NCBI GenBank assembly: GCA_964020155.1
Contig: OZ026549.1
Span: 43,501-107,500 of the forward strand
Origin: Chondrilla cf. caribensis
Taxonomy: Eukaryota; Porifera; Demospongiae; Chondrillida; Chondrillidae
Direction: 5' to 3'
DNA length: 64,000 nt
Shown: positions 35,946 through 46,855 of the stretch, in pieces
Position numbering within the stretch: the stretch's first letter is position 1
How the letters are laid out: each line of letters starts with the position of its first letter
Program-made: the position numbers and the translations under genes
Notes under the pieces: generated by a model
Databases searched by the model: none
What the model was told of the DNA's origin: nothing
Seen by the model: only the letters and a program-made list of their open reading frames with translations

Positions 35946-38153
35946 TTACTGATAATTAGGATCTTGAAAAAGTGTTGTGATAGCAAACAACAGAAACACA
36001 ACTCCGCCCACAAGTGTCACTACAAGGGGTGGGGCAAGTGATCACAAATGAAACAACAGAAAAGTCCGTGGCCTTCGTAGTAAGTGTGTCATGGAGGCGT
36101 GTCTCACCTGTACGAACAGATATCTTTTTAGCTATCAGTGTCCCACCAATGATAGCCACCCCAGTGCAAATGGTGTGACCAAGGACCCCACCCAGGAGCA
36201 CACCCGATGGGTTCTGCAGGGGGCAAAGGTCGGTGGAGTACACTCACAGCAGTACAAACCACACCCACTGACACACCTCCTTGGCAGCCAGGATGATAGC
36301 AGCAATCTGTGAACGATCTCCCCACTCCGCAACAAAGGTGAGAGTGAAGGCTTGGAAGAAAACAGGGGGGAGGAGTCGGAGGATCCATAATCTACGTCGG
36401 AGGGGTGGGCTGGTCACCAAGACTCCGCCTTCTGAATCAGAATTTGGCTGAGCTTTCTCCTGTGTCAAGTGAGAAAAAAAATTATATTCATAGTGTACAT
36501 GGTGAGGGGTGGTGGGTGTGTGGTGAGGGGTGGTGGGTGACAGTGTGTGGTGATGGTGATGTATATTATAGTGGGTAGTAAAGAGGAAACACATATTTTC
36601 TCCATTCATGTTATTGACTTGGGCTGTGTTCAGTCACCTTGCCAAACAACCCTCTGTCCATTTTTATTTAGTTGTTAAGGAATACACCACAAATACAGTC
36701 AGTACCAACTATATTTGCTGTGTAAACTATAGAAGATGCCAATTGGAGCATGACAACACAAGGCTTTAGTCTACCAAAGAAACCATATGAAATGATCATT
36801 GAAAGTGACCCCTATGCTGTACGTATCTAAGCTTCACTTTTCAATTTGAAAATGAAATATTTTTACTACATTCAAATCTCAGTTAATTCTCTGTGAAGGA
36901 AACCGACTGTGTGTAGTAGTCGGGATGGCTGTGGTGGTGGGGATGGCTGTGGCAGTGGGGATGGTTGTGGTGATGGGGATGGTTGTGGCAGTGGGGATGG
37001 TTGTGGTGATGGGGATGGTTGTGGTGATGGGGATGGTTGTGGTGATGGGGATGGTAGTGGTGATGGGGCAGTGAGCTACTCCCATCCCATTGGGACCAAC
37101 TCATCTCCTTCCCAGCAGGCACCCACCTGTTCCTTCAAGGTCTCGGACACCTCCTCAAACTCCTCGCTCTCCTCCTCCGGCTTCATCCACCAGCCATCCC
37201 ATAGCATCTTCACACCAAATATGGCAAACAGGAGAGCACCAAGGTAGAAAGTGATCCATCGAGGAATTATGATGGCCGCAAACCCCAACAACACTGACAG
37301 GCTGTGCATGAGGGCTGGGGTCAGAGGGCAAAGGTCAAAGTCTATCAGACATAACCCTAATGCAAGAAGACTCTTACCTAGTGATAAAATGGCTCCAGAA
37401 AACACCAACAATTTTGAATGCTGCATGGCTAGAATTGCCGCAATAAAGAATGTCTTATCTCCAATCTCTGAAATGATAATGACACATAGCGAGGCTATGA
37501 ACCCGTGAATAAATGGTAGCTGACTGCTTTTCGTTTGTTCTTCTTTCGTTGTTTCAGCAGACTCCTTTGTACCCTCAGTCACTTCAACCTCTTGCTTGCT
37601 CAGATGGGCGGGTTCCAGCCCAACATCACCCACAGCCGCTGGGCGTTCCTGAAAGAAGGAAGTGTCCACATTCAACCAAGGTAGCTCCACTCAATGATGT
37701 GGTCCACCGAAGGATAGAAAGTAATGCTCGCCATCCACAGGAGCACGGCACTCATGCACTACACGCATGCAGTGGGCACGGACCACAGATGGACCTCTGA
37801 TGCCTACTCGGGACCAACCAGGTGGGTAGTACACTGGGTACAGCACAGAACATGCATTTTATAAGTCACACAATTGGTTGCTGATGAACTGACATATCTT
37901 AGGGACTGCTACTGCCATTGCTTCCAGTCTAAGGTACATCACAGACTACAACAGAGCACAGTGTACAGAACACGCCCACCCAAAGTATACTCCCCCACTG
38001 ACTCACCGCATTCACCCTTGTGTCTTCCGCTTGATGACCATCAATTAGGACATCATCACAGCTCGCATGAGGCAGTAATCCGACCGTCACAATGACCAAC
38101 ACACTCAGGAGCTGGCACTGGTCTACCGTTCTACATAGTCCAACGAGGTTCAT
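35946..38153 (-). CDS. TMEM165: TMEM165 / GDT1 family Golgi cation transporter
   Basis: TMEM165 is a Golgi manganese/calcium-proton exchanger needed for glycosylation. Exon 1 (38007-38153) encodes a signal or anchor sequence MNLVGLCRTVDQCQLLSVLV. Exon 2 starts at 37648 and joins in phase 0. The two family signatures are present: SEIGDKTFFIAAILA and AEWGDRSQIAAIILA (E-x-G-D-K/R-T/S). Other landmarks are ITFYLGALLFAIFGVKMLWD, an acidic loop EEESEEFEEV, GVLLGGVLGHTICTG and the closing segment VGGVVFLLFAITTLF. The stop TAA is at 35946-35948. Confidence 0.93.
36910..37072. repeat. Minisatellite, 18 bp unit
   Basis: About nine units of GGGGATGGTTGTGGTGAT in a TMEM165 intron. Confidence 0.95.
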
Positions 38154-38231
38154 CCTTGAATCACACAGACCTCGAGTATGGTACTTGAAACGTCAGCCGG
38201 ACTAGGGGATTCCCCATCTCTGTGGCCGAAA
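38154..38231. promoter_or_regulatory. Shared divergent promoter TMEM165/MICU
   Basis: Only 78 bp lie between the two preferred start codons. An upstream in-frame ATG for MICU at 38178 would leave 24 bp. One bidirectional promoter is implied. Confidence 0.5.
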
Positions 38232-41109
38232 ATGGCTGCCATGCTACGTTCTTTCCGTACCAAATATCTACAGCGTTTGTCCTTTAGGTGTATAAATTAT
38301 TCGAGGTGGGGAGAAAAAAGGATGATATCCTACGAAATCTTCGAATCATCAAGATATTCTGGTTCCTTTTTAAAATTGTTCGGTCTGACGTCATTGTCGG
38401 GGGCTGTACTCTGGTTGGGTTGTTCTTTTATGAAAAAGAAGGTCAACTTAGTACCACAGCTCAGAGCCAAGCAACAGAACGACGAGAACGAAAAGGAGCT
38501 GAAGCCTTCCATCAAAGAGGTTCGCTACAGAGACTTTTCCTCTTGTTCGTACAAGGGAGAAGTCTACATGACTGCTCAGGACATGCTGGAGGCCGTCACC
38601 CAGGCAACGCCCAGACGTGAGTGGGCTCATCAAAATAAGTGTTGTCCTTTTCTAACATACTACGTAGTATGCTTTATCATTTGTGCAATACATGACTATG
38701 ATTAGAGGGTGCCTATGGGTGGTGTAGTGGGGCCACCCCGATGGTGCATGGTGTAGTGGGGCCATCCCGATGGTGTATGGGTGGTGTAGTGGGGCCATCC
38801 CGATGGTGTATGGGTGGTGTAGTGGGGCCATCCCGATGCTATATGGGTGGTGTAGTGTACCTCTGATGAGCGTTGTGTTGTTTTCACTTTAGAATATTCT
38901 GTGCACTATCTTGATGACTCCACTCTGGCAAAGATGCTGAAAGCCACACCTCCAAGGCCAAAGGGTTCAAAACGGCTCTTTAGAGACATGTGGGACAATG
39001 GTAGGTGATGTGGTTGGCCATTTTATCCCCAGCGCTCATGAATACCATTATCCCCACAGGTCTGCTGTCCTATGGGGACTACCTCTTCCTGCTGTCCATT
39101 CTCACCAGTGAGCACACCACTGCACGTCATTTATATGTGTATATACAGCCAGTATTCTGTATTGAACGTCACACAAAATATATGTACATTAACAAGTAAA
39201 TCCTATTAATGAGCTGCTACATAGCACAAGAAGAACAAATGATTGAATAATAGGTGATGGTTCGGACCTGATGGTCCAGTAGGTGATGGTTCAGACCTGA
39301 TGGTCCAATAGGTGATGGTTCAGACCTGATGGTCCAATAGGTGATGGTTCAGACCTGATGGTCCAATAGGTGATGGTTCGGACCTGATGGTCCAATAGGT
39401 GATGGTTCAAACCTGATGGTCCAATAGGTGATGGTTCGGACCTGATGGTCCAATAGGTGATGGTTCGGACCTGATGGTCCTGCGTCAGCTGCATGCAAAA
39501 CAGTTAACACAACTCCTCACAAGTACAATATACTTGTTACAGTTCTCTGCCATAGCAACGAGTCCCACAATATTATCACATCTACACATGGGGTTGACCC
39601 TCCCTTCCTTCACCTCCCCAGAGCCAACGTCTCAGTTTGAGGTGGCGTTCAAGTTGATGGATAAGGACGGGAGTGACTTCATTGACAAAGAAGAGTTCCA
39701 ACAAATGAAGGAAAGAGTCACAACCCAGAGGAAGCTTCCAGTGGGTCACTGCGGTGGTCGGCGTGTGTGTACACCGCGTGTGGTCCTGTTCTGACTGGAT
39801 TGTGGTTTGCTGCATATTGCTGTCCCTATACCTACGGTCTACACCGTGGTAGCAACAGCAAAACAACAACAACAACAACAACAACACTAGGAAGTGAACG
39901 TACAGTACATGTTGTTGCATTTGTGTACTGGAAATTGACCTTGTTGTTGTTGTTGTTGACTGGTTGGTATCAGTGAATTTCTTTAATCTCAACTAGTGGC
40001 TTCAGCAAGGCAGAATTGAGGAGACATCTCTCGTCAGACATTTCTTTGGGTCTAAAGGTCGGGACAAGCTGTACTCTAAAGATTTCTTCAAGTATGCACA
40101 GGTTCTGTGTGTTCTGAGACCATAATCCCCTCTTTATGGAGTGTCCAAACCGTTCAACTGTGCTTGTGCTTGTCCACAGGTTCATTGAAGACTTTCAGGC
40201 CGAAGTTAGAGAAATAGAGGTACTCATCCAATTGTTGGGAGTCACAGGTTCAATAGTAATAACTGCAACCCTCCCTTCTCCCTCCTCCCTTCTCCTCCCT
40301 CCCTCCTCCCTCCTCCCTCCTCCTCCCTCCCTCCTCCCTCCTCCTCCCTCCCTCCTCCCTCCTCCCTCCTCCTCCCTCCTCCTCCCTCCTCCTCCCTCCT
40401 CCTCCCTCCTCCTCCCTCCTCCCTCCTCCTCCCTCCTCCTCCCTCCTCCCTCCTCCATTCTCCTCCCTCCTCCCTCCCATCCCTCCTCCCTCCTCCCTCC
40501 CTCCTCCCTCCTCTCTCCCTAATGCAGTTTTATCGCCACTCAAAAGGGATGCCCACTGTCACTGAAGAAGACTTTGCCAACATCCTGTTGAGGCACACCA
40601 GTACCAAGATGAGTGAGGTGCACCAGAGACTGCAGATGAGGAAGTCCCCAGATTGCAAAGTGGGTGTTACCAACACATTATCTGTCTCTGTGTGTGTACT
40701 GTGACAGGTCACACCCCCATCTCATTACAGGGTATTACCTTTGAGCAGTTCAACACATTCTGTCAACTCCTGGACAACTTGGACAGCTTCTCCACTGCAC
40801 TAGCCATCCACAACTTATCAGGCTTACCTGTCACTCAAGGTGGAGAGGGGAGGGGTGATGTGGTGGGTGTGGCCTTGTATGGTGTTATCCCAGTTCCCAG
40901 GGTAGCTTAAGTTGGTAACTTCCAGCATATTGAAAACCTTCAGTGTGGGAATATTTTTATACCTTACTGGATGTGATGGGGATGTGTGCTTTATTTGATG
41001 TCTCTGCCTTCCACTGTCAGATGAGTTCAAAAGAGCCGCTTATATCAGCATTGGACGGCAGTTGGATCCAGTCATTGTCACTGCAGTCTTTAATATATTT
41101 GATGTTGAT

Positions 41110-41185
<76 letters not shown>

Positions 41186-41445
41186 CACCCACGTAATACA
41201 TGGGTTTGTATTGCTGCAGGTGATGGTAAATTGAGCTACACAGAGTTCATTCATGTCATGAAGAGCTGGAGTAAAAGGTCATCCTTGGTTAGTCCCCCCT
41301 CCCACCAGACTGGGATCATCAGTGTCCTTCACAATCACAATTAACCAAGTGTTGTCTTCTGCCTTCACAGCTTCATGAAGGCAAGAAGGAGGGCCCGTGG
41401 CAGCAATTCAAGACTTGTGTCAGATTGGAAATGACCAAAAACTGA
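38232..41445 (+). CDS. MICU3: Mitochondrial calcium uptake regulator, MICU2/MICU3 type
   Basis: MICU proteins gate the mitochondrial calcium uniporter from the intermembrane space. The preferred start (38232) gives a basic presequence MAAMLRSFRTKYLQRLSFR followed by a hydrophobic segment GLTSLSGAVLWLGCSF. A start at 38178 is in frame but less like a targeting signal. Landmarks are YKGEVYMTAQDMLEAV, GLLSYGDYLFLLSILT, a first EF-hand loop DKDGSDFIDKEE, HFFGSKGRDKLYSKDFF, GITFEQFNTFCQLLDNL, DEFKRAAYISIGRQLDP and a second loop DVDGDGKLSYTE. The C-terminus WQQFKTCVRLEM resembles MICU3. Paralogue assignment within MICU2/3 is tentative. Confidence 0.87.
38715..38860. repeat. Minisatellite, about 30 bp unit
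   Basis: Four to five units with GGTGTAGTGGGGCCATCCCG in a MICU intron. Confidence 0.9.
39252..39482. repeat. Minisatellite, 29 bp unit
   Basis: Eight units with GGTGATGGTTCGGACCTGAT in a MICU intron. Confidence 0.95.
40262..40521 (+). repeat. 260 bp pure-pyrimidine (CTCCTC)n tract
   Basis: Nearly every base is C or T on the sense strand, directly upstream of the acceptor TGCAG|TTTTATCG of a MICU exon, so it acts as an oversized polypyrimidine tract. Confidence 0.95.
41110..41183 (+). repeat. (TG)n microsatellite at a 5' splice site
   Basis: Starts at the MICU donor GATG|GTGTGTGTG inside the EF-hand codons. Confidence 0.95.
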
Positions 41446-41589
41446 TCGCATTTCTCTGTAAAATCAATTATCACAGACTACCCGATGACCTGTATGCTAT
41501 GTATATCGAGTGAAAATAGTTGGGCATGTGAGTAGAACCCTGTAATTACTGCGTACTCAAGTTTCGAGGCGGGACGGTATCGAGGAAGA

Positions 41590-42684
41590 ATGGTAAAACT
41601 TTAGCTGTACGCTGGATTGAACGTTCTCTAGTCCTTTGTTCTCTCTCTTTAAAGGCTTCCGGATACAAGAAAGCTGCTTCTGGTGCTAAGAAGAAATCAG
41701 GTTTGATCCTGAAGGTTGTTCAGTTGAGATCTCTCTGCAACTGCTATTCATTGCATTTAGGTCCAAAATTTGAGTTAACGGAAGACCAAAGACAGGAGAT
41801 TCGAGAAGCCTTCGATCTCTTCGATTCTGGCGGTAGTGGAAAGATCGATGCTAAAGAGTTGAAGGTGTGTGCTGGCGTGCAGCAGTGGGTACTGTAGTCC
41901 GTTTGGCCCATTGTTTCCTGGCGACCGACCACCTCATGCAGGTAGCGATGCGTGCTCTCGGTTTCGAGCCCAAGAAAGAGGAGATAAAGAAGCTTATTTC
42001 AGAGGTGGAACGTGATGAATCGGGTTCGTCCAGTGCCTTCTTGTGTAAACTGGCATTTTCTGTGACAGGACAGAGTTGTTCCTGCCACTCAACTAGCAAC
42101 CCATTTGGCAGTTCATTTCATGTCATTCAACATGTGTCAAGTCCTGTGCTCTGACCACTGGTGCCACTGTTGGTATTTGTGTCTCCTCTTCACAGGAACT
42201 ATTGATTTTAGTGCTTTCCTTCAGATTATGACCATCAAAATGGTGTGTTGTGTTGTCCAGTTCTTGTGTTTGTAGTGGGTTCCACTGCTCTTTGGTCCTC
42301 ATCATACAGAGTGAGCGGGATTCCAAGGAGGAGATTCTAAAGGCTTTCAAGCTCTTCGATGACGACGATACTGTGAGTGTGTCATCAGCATGAGCTGTCA
42401 AAGTAGCTAAGGTGTTGCACACGTTTGGGTATTCATCCTTCAGGGTAAGATATCCTTCAATAACCTGAAGAGAGTTGCTAAGGAACTCGGAGAGACTCTT
42501 ACTGATGAAGAACTACAGGTGATGTTAACTGGTATAAGAAGATCCGTGTTGTTGTTGTTGTTGTTGTTTACTTCTCTGGGCCGTCCATGTACAGGAGATG
42601 ATTGATGAGGCTGACAAGGATGGTGACGGAGAAGTGAGCGAATCCGAGTTCCTCAGAATAATGAAAAAGACCAACCTGTATTGA
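41590..42684 (+). CDS. CETN2: Centrin (caltractin)
   Basis: Centrin is a small calcium-binding protein of centrioles, basal bodies and nucleotide-excision repair complexes. Exon 1 holds only the ATG (41590-41592). Following exons give [36 protein letters not shown], a first EF loop [32 protein letters not shown], a second, weaker loop, [20 protein letters not shown] and a final canonical loop [12 protein letters not shown], ending MKKTNLY. The length (about 170 residues) fits centrin. Its start is 144 bp after the MICU stop codon, on the same strand. Confidence 0.95.
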
Positions 42685-42719
42685 ACAGGCTTTGTGTGTG
42701 TACATGTGTGTGGAGCAAC

Positions 42720-42756
<37 letters not shown>
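42720..42756 (+). repeat. (TG)n microsatellite
   Basis: Short TG tract in the presumed centrin 3' UTR. Confidence 0.9.
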
Positions 42757-43210
42757 CAATGTATGCCATTTTTAATGCCGATTAATTGCTTCAAACATCA
42801 AGTACATGGGGATAATGATCAAATACTAACCCTAGAGGAGGTAGTACCTGTATAATTGAATTAGAGGGGAGCTAGTGTTTTTATAATGGTCTGTTTACTC
42901 CACACTTCCACATTGCCAGCGGCAACATCCAGTGGAATACATTCCTCTCCAGACAAAAAATGTCCAGCGACTGTCACTCTAGTTTAGTCTTGTGTCTACG
43001 AAGCTCAATATAGAATCCATGTACCCATTACATTCACACAAGTACATGAACAACTAACACCGTACATCAACTAAACAGCACGGACTACCTGCTTATGTAC
43101 AGAAATTCTACATATTTATAAAAGCTGCAGTATAAGGCTAGTCCCTACAAGTTAACACAAGCTACAATGAGAATGGGTATAAGTCCTGCAACTGATAACT
43201 GGTTGAGTGG
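42757..43210. other. Convergent 3' space centrin/FAXDC2
   Basis: AT-rich sequence likely holding both 3' UTRs; no gene seen. Confidence 0.5.
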
Positions 43211-45665
43211 CTACTTGGATTTCTCTGGGACCAGCTCCTTGGCTGTTTGGAAGGATTTGATGATGAAATTCCTCTTGTTAGCGATGTGCTGCTTGAAGTC
43301 GGCATTGGTCCCGTGTAAGTGGTCCAGAATCCCCAGAGCTCCAAACATGTTGTTGAAGCTACACAAGAGCAAAGAGAGATTCTTAAAGTACTTGTCATAT
43401 GCACACAGTCTTGAGGTGGTGGTCTACTTGAGTATTAATCCTGACTACAATTTCTCACTGACACTCCAATAAAACAAAGACACACACCACCAAACAAGCA
43501 AGTACTTTCATTATCATCCACCTGTGATGATCTTACAATGCTGAATGGTGTTGGGTTTACTTCATTTTCTAATGAGACCATGTGGTAAAGAGGTCCCATT
43601 TCAATGGGGATAACCTGAGACCTAACTATGGGGACACTGCACTGACACCCAACAGCAATGTGACAGTGTTCAATCACTGTAGCAATACTCATCAGACACC
43701 AGTACAAGAGGTTGACCACAGTGGAGCACCACGCTGGGGGAGAGCATATCGCCACACACAAGACGTGCTGGATGGTAGGGCTAGATGGTAGGGCTGGATG
43801 GTAGGGCTGGATGGTAGGGCTGGATGGTAGGGCTAGATGGTAGGGCTGGATGGTAGGGCTGGATGGTAGGGCTGGAAGCTCACCTGTAATGGTGGAAGTC
43901 GTGGGCTTCTGATGAGGGCATGAAGGGGAGATGGTACCCGGAGTGAACATTGATGGTGTTGAAGAGAGCAATGGTGTACCACACCCACAGCAGGGAGAGG
44001 TGGGAACCCATGATGAGTGGTCCCAGGAACATTGGTGTAATGTTGGCCACCACATGCTCCAGAGGGTGGGCGTAGACACAGGTGATGCTGACCGGGGCGG
44101 TCCACTCGTGGTGCACCTTGTGAATGTATTTGTAGACCTTGCGATGGTGGAACAGTCTGCATGACGAGAACTGTATGTTAAGGGGAGAAACCTGTAATAT
44201 GTATCAAACCACTGCCACCCACCTATGGCTGTAATAGAATCCAAATTCTTCAATGATGGCAAATGCTGCCAAGTGACAGATGGCCGCCCAGAACGTCGGG
44301 AGCTCGTAGCCGCAGGGCATTCCTCTCCAGGGCACCAGTGGGTAGGTCACAATAGAGTAGATAGGGCTGACAACCAGGAGGTTGAAGGCACACAGCTTGA
44401 TGGCCTTGATGTACTTGGCTCTCTCGATCTGTGATTGAAGCAGAGAGGGACCATTACAGCAGCTTAAAGGACAGGCATCTCTTCACAAGGACAACACTAC
44501 CAAATAGACAGAGCTTGTACGCTACCCCCACCACCGTGTGGATAGAACACAGAACACACCCCAAGAGGTACCAGTGAATGGAATGGTGATGTTGTGCTAG
44601 GCCTGGCAGTGGGTGTGTCAACTCACTGGGGGAGTGTTCACTTTTTCCTGTATCTTGTACTTGAGGAACCATGCTGGTCGACCCGTCAGGTCAACAAACA
44701 TGAACACACCATTGAAGACAGTGTACACAAACAGTACATATATCCAGGTGACTGTGTAGAAGGGGGAGAGAAAGATGAGTGTGAATTGGTTTCAGAGGAG
44801 TCAGCACAAATAAACATAACTTCAAGTGCCTGTGACAAATGTGCATAAGTGGTAGACCTTCTACCAGACCCTCTACCAGACATTCTACCAGACATTCTAC
44901 CAGACCTTCTACCAGACCTTCTACCAGACCCTCTACCAGACCCTCTACCAGACCCTCTACCAGACATTCTACCAGACCCTCTACCAGACCCTCTACCAGA
45001 CATTCTACCAGACCCTCTACCAGACATTCTACCAGACATTCTACCAGACATTCTACCAGACCCTCTACCAGACATTCTACCAGACCCTCTACCAGACCCT
45101 CTACCAGACCCTCTACCAGGCCCTCTACCAGACCACACCCTTTATCCCATCTCCACAGTCAGTATGGTGCTTCACAAACAGAATATAGGCGGTGCCTGTG
45201 GTTCATCCCTTGGGGTCGAGTACACTCTTCGCCTGGTAGATAATCTACCACTACAGTACATGCTCACACTATGTACAGTCACGGACGCTCCAAACTAACG
45301 TAGCGGCTACGTTAGTTTGGAGTGTCCATGGTACAGTACTCCAGCCATAGAGTGTCGATTGGTTAGTATTGAAGTACTGTGACCGATATAGGGAGGGCGC
45401 TGGTCAAATGGAATACCTACGCCACAGCACACTTGTCAGACGCCCTTCGGTGTAACTCACATATAGAAGCCATCACAAAGTCATTCTCCCCGGACAGCGA
45501 GTAGAACACTCCCCAAATATACGTCCAAAAACTGTGCGAAGAGTACCAGAAACGACCCATATACTGAGCAAAGGAGTTCCTGAAAGCAGAGAACACCAGT
45601 ATCAACATCCCGATGGAGAACAGCGCTCGTTTGGCGGCATCGTAGTACTGTCCGAGGAGACCCAT
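43211..45665 (-). CDS. FAXDC2: Fatty acid hydroxylase domain protein 2-like sterol/lipid hydroxylase
   Basis: This is an ER-membrane di-iron oxygenase of the fatty-acid/sterol hydroxylase superfamily. The start is MGLLGQYYDAAKRALFSIGM at 45665. Exons give membrane segments and the histidine boxes: EEFGFYYSHRLFHH (HxxxH), YIHKVHHEWTAP (HxxHH), and SGYHLPFMPSSEAHDFHHY (final box). The last exon NNMFGALGILDHLHGTNADF closely follows the FAXDC2 pattern (GVLGVLDHLHGT). The stop is TAG at 43211-43213. Substrate is unknown. Confidence 0.9.
43773..43878. repeat. Minisatellite, 13 bp unit, next to a 5' splice site
   Basis: About eight units of GGTAGGGCTGGAT. On the gene's strand it begins about 8 bp after the donor TTACAG|GTGAGC of the last histidine-box exon. 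Confidence 0.92.
44855..45138. repeat. Minisatellite, 12 bp unit
   Basis: About 23 units of CTCTACCAGACC with C/T variants in a FAXDC2 intron; open in several frames but not coding. Confidence 0.95.
45283..45327. repeat. 22 bp palindrome, one mismatch, 1 bp centre
   Basis: The arms are 45283-45304 and 45306-45327; one G-T pair breaks perfect symmetry. It lies in a FAXDC2 intron. Confidence 0.9.
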
Positions 45666-46028
45666 CTCGAGTCGCTTTCCTTGATTGGAGAATCTGAGGG
45701 CGTGGTGTCCAGACCCCGCCTATCCACTTGAGAACATGGCAGCATTGAACCGTCCTAAATCCCCGCCGTGTACCAGGTGGTGAAGGCGTCTCCAAAGATT
45801 GTATCTACCATCCGTAACGACAGCTTGTAATAGTGAGTCGAATATCTCTCTTTCTTGCTATACGTGTGAGTGATTTGACTTGTTTCGTTCTGGATATTGA
45901 AACTGGCCCACAGAATAGACCAGGCATTTCGGTACGAGGGGTCTTTCGTATTTGGTTTTATTTCGATTTAGAATCCTTTATCGTTCATTGTCTTCAGCTA
46001 GACTGTACACGCCCATTCGACGGTACTC

Positions 46029-46491
46029 ATGCACGCATTGACGTTCTTAACGACTGTAGCACTGGTTCTCTCCCCCCCAGCTCGAGGCTGTAGTAGTTCG
46101 CCATTAGTACCGTCATTCTGTCCCCTGTGTGCTCGGGACAGGCCAGTCTTGTTCGCTACACCAGGGTTCCGCATCGCTAAAGGCATAAATGCTATGAGTT
46201 GGTGTGTACTATCCGCTGGTCGTGTTACTAAAATTAATGACTTGTACACATCTTTTGGCAGTCTATGGTCCTCTGGATGACCTGTTACTTGTGGTCAGAG
46301 ACCTATTGCTGGAATCCTGGCATGTGCCGTTGATAATTACAAATGAGATGTTTACAGAAGCCTGCCAGGAGGGGTGTCCATCAGCTGTGTCCTTTGCAGT
46401 TTGTGCTATGGGCTGGGGTAGCCTGCCCGATCCACGACTAACAGGGGTAACTGCAGGTACTGAGGAGGGTGACCATGTCAGGCAGTCCTGA
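46029..46491 (+). CDS. Possible small secreted protein, two exons
   Basis: From ATG 46029 the frame opens with a signal-like MHALTFLTTVALVLSPPARG, then a cysteine-containing stretch. A 43 bp intron (weak donor CTG|GTCGTG, acceptor TTGGCAG at 46260) would join in frame to VYGPLDDLLLVVRDLLLESW and end at TGA 46489-46491. I recognise no family. It could instead be a first exon of the Fe65-like gene or a chance frame. The region is CpG-richer than introns, as expected for the promoter side of FAXDC2. Confidence 0.3.
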
Positions 46492-46504
46492 TGTACGTAT
46501 GCTC

Positions 46505-46690
46505 CCTCCCCTCCTGGTACATGTCCCCCCTCCCCTCCTGGTACATGTCCCCCTCCCCTACTGGTACATGTTCCCCCTCTCCTCCTGGTACATGTCCCCC
46601 CTCCCCTCCTGGTACATGTCCCCCTCCCCTCCTGGTACATGTCCCCCTCCCCTCCTGGTACATGTCCCCCTCCCCTCCTGGTACATGTTC
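46505..46690. repeat. Minisatellite, 23-24 bp unit
   Basis: Eight units with CCCCTCCTGGTACATGTCCC upstream of the Fe65-like start codon. Confidence 0.93.
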
Positions 46691-46855
46691 AACACTCATG
46701 GGGTACGGGGTAGTATGCATTTTCTATATATATAATATTATTATGTCTACAGTTGTAGCTACGTACATCGCTGTTTCATCGCAATAACTGATCGAGGTCT
46801 CTCTGTGCACTCAACACGTATTGACATTGCTCCTTACTGTAGGATTTCATTTATA

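Noticed and set aside
38178..38231. Upstream in-frame ATG for MICU
   Set aside because: It would place acidic residues ahead of the basic mitochondrial presequence and leave 24 bp to the TMEM165 start; the ATG at 38232 is more plausible.
44686..45298. Long frames such as repeated Arg-Pro-Ser-Thr or Pro-Asp-Pro-Leu
   Set aside because: They come from the 12 bp minisatellite, which has no stops in several frames, inside a FAXDC2 intron.
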